Part shown: positions 57,961 through 64,000 of the stretch, piece by piece
Numbering within the stretch: position 1 is the first letter of the stretch
How the letters are laid out: each line of letters starts with the position of its first letter
Source of the DNA: Megalobrama amblycephala
Taxonomy: Eukaryota; Chordata; Actinopteri; Cypriniformes; Xenocyprididae
DNA length: 64,000 nt
Assembly (NCBI RefSeq): GCF_018812025.1
Contig: NC_063045.1
Coordinates: forward strand, 62,005,339 to 62,069,338
Reading direction: 5' to 3'
Program-made: the position numbers and the translations under genes
Notes under the pieces: generated by a model
Told to the model about the DNA's origin: nothing
What the model saw: only the letters and a program-made list of their open reading frames with translations
Database searches by the model: none

Positions 57961-58500
57961 TTCTGTTTTTTTTTTATTTTCATTTTTATATATATTGTAC
58001 TGTATTTGTTAATATTTATTTATTAATATTTTAAATTAACTTTTATTATTTTTTTATCATTATTAGTTGTTTTTTTATATTTAATTTTAATTTAAATTTT
58101 TGTAATTTTAGTAATAACTTATTTCAAGTTAGTTGCCATGGCAACAATTTCTATTTTACATTTAAATTTTTCATCTAATATTTATGTTTTATTTTATTTC
58201 AGCTTCATTTATTGATTGATATTGATTTATTAATATTTTTAATTAGCTTTTATCTTTAAATGTTCAGTTTTCATTTTAATTTTAGCTAAAATTTTTGTAA
58301 TTTTGTTACATGCTTTTGTTCTTATTAGTTGTTTTTTTTCTATAAGTTCTATAAGGCTTTATTTCAGATTTAGTTTTAGTAATTTTAGCACTTTTATTTC
58401 AATTACTCAAAAACATTTCTATTTCCTGTTTAAGTATTTATGTTTAATAGTTCAGCTTCCAAAAATCATTTGATAATAGTTTTAAGTTACCAATAACAAC
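57961..58500 (+). repeat. T-rich interspersed repeat, duplicated halves
   Basis: Two similar T-rich stretches (57990-58160 and 58190-58470) share AATATTTATTTATTAATATT, TTTTGTAATTTTAGTAAT, CTTATTAGTTGTTTTTT and TTATTTCAG. I associate this T-rich TTTAGTAATTTTAG pattern with a common cyprinid repeat. No ends could be fixed. Confidence 0.5.
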
Positions 58501-59679
58501 TCTATATCTTTCTACTGCACACTGTATCTGAACAGCATTGCACGGTGTAAATAAGATGCATGTAGATGAATGTCTGAATAAACCATAATATTCGACTGAA
58601 TCAGCTACATCAGGACTTTGAAGGTTCAGACCGGGTAAAAATATCTCTATATGCTCACTAGGGTTTTTTTTTTACACTTTTTGATGTCAAAAAACTCTCA
58701 TAATTTGCATGTTTATGTTTTTTGTGAACCTCATACTTGCTCTGAAGTGCTTCAAGTTAAGTTCCTCTAGTTTGCATGTATAGCATCTTCTATAGATTTG
58801 TCGGAAGGTTGTTGTATTTAACACTAAGCGTCAAACTCTCAATGTTCGGCACATAATGGACGTCCAGCACGAGTGAAGATCAGTCTCGGTCCACACAGAA
58901 CCAATATGTAATTTTACGCCACCCATACGAGCGTTTATTCATTACTGTCCTCACGACTGCGATGTTCTCGTTGTTTGAGTTCAGACTCATTAGCTTTGAT
59001 TGGAGAGTTGGCCGCGTTCCTCAGAAGAGCGAGTGACATCAGTCCTGTAGACGACTGATATTAATACTGAACACTACAGATTACTTACAGAGGGCGGAAT
59101 TATAATTGTGAGCAAAACATCAGGATTATTAATGTTTCAGATGAAGTAGTTTGTGATTTATAAGCCTGTAACTCTAAAAGAAAAGTTTGCTGAGCTTTGT
59201 TTTGTTTTTGAAAAACAAAACTCCATGTGAAAGTTTAAAAAAGTTTTGTAAGACAAAAGTTTATAGTGTAATGTTTTATAGGTTTAGATATATAGTGTAT
59301 ATATATATATATATTAAGATACCTTGAATGCAAGTATGTCACTTTGGCGATACAGTACGCACAGGGCAGATATTAGTTAATATTAATATTCTATATTAAT
59401 CCTAACATAAAGATGTATTCATGTAAGGTTGCAAGAAACAAAAGTCATGTATATTCTGTATGAAAATCATCTTTTTCAGTAAAATATGTGATTGAAACAT
59501 TCCAGTACTAAATGGGACACAGATTCATGAGGACGGCAGGTAATTAAACATCATAAAGATTAATAAAATCATCAGAGAGGCCTGGATAATCATCTTTGGG
59601 CCACAAAACCCGATTACGATGCTGATCTTTCCATCTCATGCCATGAACATTTACAACGACCGGATAAGCATGGATAATT
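58501..59679. other. Single-copy sequence, no gene seen
   Basis: About 1.2 kb of moderate complexity, with a short (TA)n at 59296-59316. No frame above 60 codons. 58840-59060 is the most balanced part and could be regulatory. Confidence 0.45.
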
Positions 59680-60538
59680 GGTAACACTTTACAATAAATT
59701 CTCATTTTTAAACATTATTAACTGAAATGAACTAACAATGAGCAATCTAGGGGTGTGACAAGATCTCGCGAGATTAAAATGTGATTATTTCTCGTGATTT
59801 TGCCATGACGAAGTGTGAGGGTGAAATTAGGTTAGAATGTGCCATTGACGTTTATAATACGCCACCACTGTCGTTTTGCATTTTATAGAAATAAAAACAA
59901 TTAATTCAGTTGGATAACGGTCATTTCAATCCCATCCAAAACGATCAGTCGTCCGTCACGCCGCGGGAATCAGAGTTCAGTGACGAGATGACTGACGAGA
60001 CCATGGCGGAGGATTCGTTGCACAACAGAGCCTAAAAGCATCTGATAAATGTGTTATCTTGTAGAATTCACACTCAGCACCAGCGCTCCCTATTCACAGA
60101 GTACATGTGATTGCGAAATCGAAAGCGAAAGTAAAACGCGAGATTGCAATTTCAATAGCGGCATGCAATGCAAAGAGAAGCCAGTCAGGTGAGTTTGTGG
60201 CAAAACCTTTTGCAGTGCTTCAGTATTGTTGTCTTTTACTGCATGTGATAATTCGTACTCAGAAAGTAGAACTGAAATGACAATCATTACAAGATGATTA
60301 GTTCAAACATTTCAGTTTTATTTTTCTAGTCAAGTATTTCATCACTGAGGATTTCTTAAAAATATCTCATGTCTCGTCACACCCCTAATTTTTACAGCAT
60401 TTTTTATGTTGAAGTTCACAGTGCATTAACTAACGTTACAACATTTGACCTTAAAAATGTATTAGTAAATGTTGAGATTAACATTAATGCTGTAGTAGTA
60501 TTGTTCATTGTTAGTTCACCTTGTCATAAAGTGTTGCC
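59680..60538 (+). mobile_element. Interspersed repeat (GGTAACACTTTACAATAA type), interrupted
   Basis: Left piece 59680-59747 starts GGTAACACTTTACAATAAAT and includes AACTAACAATGAGCAAT. The right piece 60388-60538 reads TTTTTACAGCATTTTTTATG, CAGTGCATTAACTAACGTTA, TATTGTTCATTGTTAGTTCA, then ATAAAGTGTTGCC, which mirrors the left end (AAGTGTTACC). A second element (59748-60387) sits between. I recognise the outer repeat as common in cyprinids. Confidence 0.75.
59748..60387. mobile_element. TIR element nested in the previous repeat (TAGGGGTGTGAC ends)
   Basis: Left TAGGGGTGTGACAAGATCTC and right TGTCTCGTCACACCCCTA are inverted repeats, with 640 bases between. TIRs of the (C/T)AGGGGTGT style are typical of hAT-type elements. 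I could not identify an 8-bp duplication (left GAGCAATC, right ATTTTTAC), so the superfamily stays open. The longest frame (60090-60287, minus) is short, so it is non-autonomous. Confidence 0.72.
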
Positions 60539-61638
60539 AAATATTTATTATCTCCAGATTTTTACAGCACATGATGTTTTTTTTTCTCTGTAAAACGTCA
60601 CATGGGGAAAATAGCTGGGAAATGAAAAGGGCTCAGTTTTAACACCGATCCTATTCTCGAGCTAATTAGCATTTCTGTGCGGAGAAAAGCAGCGAATGTG
60701 ATCTCGCTCTCTCTCTTGGATCACACAGACGACTGAAGCGACGGGGCGTGAATGACACCCGACTGCCATCGCAACATTCGGCCGGACGCTGGGATTCTGT
60801 GGGATGCCAGCTGTAGTGCTGATATACCGGCATAAAGTTTGGAATAATTGTGATTTTACCAAACTGTTTGATGAAGCCAGAATGAACGAAACCACAAACG
60901 TTCACGTGTTTCCATGCAAACTGGAATTATGGAGTCTGGTGTTCGGATATGCAATATGCAAAACATACTTCTGAACACCAGCGTCATTATTGATTCTCCG
61001 CTCCTCCGGCTCAGGACTGTGGAAGCAGGATTTAGGGTGTCCTCTCTGTCATTGGAGGAGACGACCTCTCCGTTCCTCTGGCGTCAGGTCAATTATTCAC
61101 CGTGAGGGAAGCACACCTGAGTCCCAAGCGGCTCTGGCTGATGTAGTGTCGGACAGCGGGGGGGAAAAAAAGCCTCCCATTTCCATCGCAATGCCAGGTG
61201 ATGGATTCGGCCGTGCCCGAGAGGTTCAGGTACTTCAGAGGTGACCTTCAGCGCAGAGCTCTTCCCAAACCATTCCCGGCGGAAGGACTGAAATCCGTGT
61301 CAACTTTGTTTGTTTGCTGAGAGAGATAAGGCTGAGATCCAGTGTGAAGTGAGCAGGACGTCACTGCCATTTACAGTACAAATGCTATCTCGATAACATC
61401 ACACACTTCTCTTCTCAGTCATAGACTGTTGTGGCGAAGCTTCATGCCGTCTTCTGTGCGGCGCTGATAAAAACACAATGCGTTTCCTTTTGATATTCGT
61501 TGTGTGAATTTAGAGATCTTCAGCTAATTACTTTTCTATATGAATCCAGGATCACATGATCAGTAAACACACGCGCACAAGTCCAATCAGATTTTTCCAG
61601 ATTATTCCAATTCAGATATCTGAAATCAATGGCAAAAA
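60539..61638. other. High-complexity single-copy block, candidate CNE
   Basis: 60600-61540 has balanced composition and no repeats; phrases like GAGCTAATTAGCATTTCTGT (60659) are CNE-like. Several short overlapping frames (60662-60905 minus, 60914-61105 plus, 60990-61244 plus) have no domain. A small unannotated exon cannot be excluded. Confidence 0.4.
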
Positions 61639-61947
61639 CTAGCAGTCAAAAATTTGGAATAATTGTGATTTTTAATGTTTTTAAAAGAAGTTTCTTCTGC
61701 TCACCAAGACTGCATTTATTTGATCAAAACTACAGTAAAAATAGTGAAATATTTTTACAATTTCAAAGAACTGATTTCTATGTGAATATATAGTAAAGTG
61801 TAATTTATTCTGTGATCAAAGCTGAATTTTCAGCATCATTACTCCAGTCTTCAGTGTCACATGATCCTTCAGAAATCATTCTAATATGATGATTTGCTGC
61901 TCAAAAAACATATTTTTGCTGCTTAATATTTTTTGTGGAAACTGTCA
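61639..61947 (+). mobile_element. Family II element, right part missing
   Basis: Starts AGCAGTCAAAAATTTGGAAT and runs through CTCACCAAGACTGCATTTAT, GCTGAATTTTCAGCATCATT and TCCTTCAGAAATCATTCTAA to TTTTGTGGAAACTGTCATAC, where it is replaced by an inverted copy. Confidence 0.8.
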
Positions 61948-62405
61948 TACACCACCATTCAAAAGTTTGGAGTAAGATTAAAAAAATAAATACTTTTATT
62001 CATCAAGGATGCATTAAATTGATCAAAAGTGACTGTAAAGACATTTATAATGTTACATTCAAAGATTCTATTTCAAATAAATGCTGTTCTTTTGAACTTT
62101 CTATTCATCAAAGAATCCTGAAAAATAAAATGTATCAGTTTCACAAAAATATGAACTGTTTTCAACATTGATAATAATCGTATTAGAATGATTTCTGAAG
62201 GATCATGTGACACTGAAGACTGGAGTAATGATGCTGAAAATTCAGCTTTGATCACACGAATAAATTACACTTTACTATATATTCACATAGAAAACAGCTA
62301 TTTTAAATCATAAAAATATTTCACTATTTTTACTGTATTTTTTGATTAAATAAATGCAGACTTGGTGACTCTTTCAAAAACATTAATTATTCCAAACTTT
62401 AGTGT
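61948..62405 (-). mobile_element. Family II element, full-length inverted partner
   Basis: Starts TACACCACCATTCAAAAGTT, a near-canonical TIR, then ATCAAGGATGCATTAAATTG, TTCTGAAGGATCATGTGACA, and ends TTATTCCAAACTTTAGTGTA. It is in the opposite orientation to 61639-61947, so the pair can fold back over about 300 bases. Confidence 0.82.
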
Positions 62406-62979
62406 ATATGTGGCAATGGGAAAGTAATAAAAAAAACTAAATGACTTCCTTAAACTGATCATGTACTCACTTCATGATTCTGGCCACATTGAACTCCCTC
62501 TGATGTTCAGAAAGACCCATCAGAAGAAAGAGAGATGATCTGAAGCATCCCACAAGGCCGTTCTGACACCGTTCCTCATGTTAGCGTGACACATGCACTC
62601 TGATCATCGGAGCGAAGTGTTTGACTGATCTTATTAACGTCCCTGTTCCATAGATTTATGCATTTTAATCACGCTTATTGATGCCGGCAGTCTCTGCAAC
62701 GCGTGTCATCCTCATTATGAATGCGATAAGAGCAGTTGTTTACATGCTGGATAATTTATGGCGCTTGAGAGGGGAAATGGCAACTTCCTTCATAAGCATC
62801 ATTTTCGGAGCGACGGCTTCCGCGATACAAGCATCTGCTCGTTCAGACGGCACTTTAACAAAACAGCTTTGGATTCACTCCAAATAATCTGCTGACCGTG
62901 TGCCGGACAAACTGATGACTGCTACCAAAAGCTGCGGGACAATAACATAAAAACGCTGCTGTTTTTTTTGAGGTCGGAT
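62406..62979. other. High-complexity single-copy block, candidate CNE
   Basis: 62640-62930 contains TCATCCTCATTATGAATGCG and CTGGATAATTTATGGCGCTT, repeat-free and balanced. The 69-codon plus frame (62678-62887) has no domain. Confidence 0.4.
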
Positions 62980-63560
62980 GCAAGAATCAGCATCTTGCTT
63001 CGGCTCATCCCCGCTGCTGGGGCGGCATGTGCAGCGCTCTAGGCGGGACGGAGAGACGAGCTGCCGGTCCTGCTGTCTCCAGACCCGTTCCAGAGCCGCA
63101 CCTCCGTGTGCACTGGAGCGTACCGGAGCCGACCGGCTTTAGGATGAGAACGGGGCCCACGCTGGGCGCTTTGGCCCCGCACCAGAGAGACAGGTGAGGG
63201 ACCCGACGGGGTTTAGAAACAGGATTGTCGCCTCATCTCCACACCGACTCCGGCTCCAACTGTTGATGTGTCTTAATAACAGCGTGTGTCAGCTGCCATC
63301 AGCGAGCGGAGCCACTGAAGTGTGCAGCTCCAGTCTGCCGCGGACGGGACCGGAACGTGCCGAGCCCCAGCGTGGAGGCTCCGTTTCAGCCATCCAGCTC
63401 TCGCTTTTGTTCAAAAATCAGGCCGGCTGACTGGCCTTTGTGATCGTGGGCGGACGAGCCGGACGGAGGAAGTTGGCGTGACGGAGGCCGTACCAATTTT
63501 ACGCCGCAGACGCAAAATATACCCAATAGGCTCCTTTGGAGAGTGGGAAAACGGGCTAGC
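62980..63560. promoter_or_regulatory. CpG-rich, high-GC block: candidate promoter or first exon
   Basis: Composition shifts abruptly to high GC with many CpGs, unlike the rest of the window: GGGGCGGCATGTGCAGCGCT, CCGCGGACGGGACCGGAACG, GGGCGGACGAGCCGGACGGA. A CCAAT motif lies at 63521 (ATACCCAATAGG). On the plus strand an ATG at 63144 opens a 50-base frame ending in CAG|GTGAGG (donor at 63194), a good consensus splice donor. The short peptide (MRTGPTLGALAPHQ) is not recognised. CpG island is the firmer call; exon is speculative. Confidence 0.5.
63144..63193 (+). other. Speculative first coding exon with consensus splice donor
   Basis: A start codon followed by 15 more complete codons and two bases, ending at AGACAG before GTGAGG. 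It lies in the middle of the CpG-rich block. No homologous protein is recognised, the downstream exon would be outside the window, and a chance match to a donor in GC-rich DNA is quite possible. Confidence 0.15.
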
Positions 63561-63842
63561 TCAGTTATTTATCACATAAAGGGAGACATTTCCTGTCAAA
63601 AAAAACAAAAAGCCTAAGTGAACTCACATGGTGCTTCAGATGTCTCATATTTGCCAATCAATTAACTCTTTCCCCGCCAATGTTTTTTGTTGGGTTTTTT
63701 TTAAAGTTGCCAGTCAGCATCAGCATTTTTGATCATTTTCATAAAATCTTTGTTAGCCTCCAGATTATTTTGATGTATGAATATCTGAACATGCAATAGA
63801 AAGAACAGAGCCTCTGCTTTTAAACAAACCATAAAACATTTT
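63561..63842. other. Single-copy AT-rich spacer
   Basis: Sequence returns to AT-rich composition. No ORF, array or RNA gene was seen. Confidence 0.45.
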
Positions 63843-63931
63843 AGGTCACGCTTTATTTTAAGGTGTCTTTGTTACACTTTAATTATACGTTTAAATACTG
63901 AGCAAAATTAAAAAACTAAAAGTACTTACTA
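63843..63931 (+). mobile_element. Interspersed repeat fragment (GGTCACGCTTTATTTTAAGG)
   Basis: Reads GGTCACGCTTTATTTTAAGG, TGTCTTTGTTACACTTTAAT, then AAAGTACTTACTA. I associate this pattern with a very common cyprinid repeat. It is interrupted at the TA at 63932-63933 by a family I element. Confidence 0.6.
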
Positions 63932-63933
63932 TA

Positions 63934-64000
63934 CACTCTAAAAAATGCAGGGTTAAAAACAACCCAAATTGGGTTAAAAATGGACAAACCCAGCAATTGA
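63934..64000. mobile_element. Family I TIR element, left end only (cut by window edge)
   Basis: CACTCTAAAAAATGCAGGGT, then AACAACCCAAATTGGGTTAA and AATGGACAAACCCAGCAATT, as in the left 70 bases of 3199-5630. TA precedes it at 63932-63933. The window ends before the array, so orientation is unknown. Confidence 0.8.

Noticed and set aside
1..64000. Endogenous retrovirus or LINE
   Set aside because: I saw no LTR pair, primer-binding site, or reverse-transcriptase-like frame; weak, degraded fragments could escape notice by eye.

Overview
This window is non-coding DNA from a fish, most likely a cyprinid or other cypriniform. The suggestion rests on the vertebrate-like mix of AT-rich unique sequence and dense repeats, and on element families I associate with cyprinid genomes: CACTCTAAAA-ended elements, CTACCNTTCAAAAGTTTGG-ended elements, CCTAGCAACCAC minisatellites and the GGTAACACTTTACAATAA repeat. 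Those family assignments are from memory and not searched. I find no convincing protein-coding gene, tRNA, rRNA or transposase ORF. The long open frames (up to about 1,000 codons) are all periodic artefacts of satellite arrays.

Layout. 1-604: right part of a terminal-inverted-repeat (TIR) element with a 22-bp internal minisatellite (family I). 3199-5630: a complete family I copy (2.4 kb). 8527-10779: GGTT array. 10899-11296: fold-back MITE. 12357-13472, 15105-15825 and 17100-17838: TTTA/TAAA arrays. 19013-19870: first family V element (GGAAGCTTG ends, 20-bp units). 20831-21786: three of four diverged copies of an ~85-bp unit (the first is at 17839). 22624-23498 and 61639-62405: inverted pairs of family II. 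25138-25670: Tc1-like non-autonomous element. 27263-28156: element with TTAA-type ends. 28436-29362: 21-bp minisatellite. 30383-31651: hairpin-ended TIR element with internal array. 32580-34375: another family I copy. 35873-37130: TAAA array. 38671-41923: complete family V element (3.25 kb, 21-bp units), with a TIR-less array of the same unit at 42780-44692. 46030-47170: degenerate ~100-150 bp repeat. 47545-49455: ~145-bp satellite. 50218-51690: ~41-bp array. 52861-55300: GGAT array. 56246-56693: truncated family I copy. 59680-60538: nested pair of elements. 63934-64000: start of a fifth family I copy.

Between these lie blocks of higher-complexity single-copy sequence (for example 6300-7290, 16130-16520, 20390-20760, 42030-42260, 49480-49990, 52290-52700, 55790-56120, 60540-61540, 62640-62930). 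They look like intronic or intergenic sequence that could hold conserved enhancers. A CpG-rich, high-GC block at about 62980-63560 is the best candidate for a promoter or first exon.

The main biological theme is the link between TA-flanked TIR elements and tandem arrays. Several unrelated element families carry internal arrays with a period of 20-22 bp, and some arrays (family I) look as if they grew from the element's own subterminal motif.
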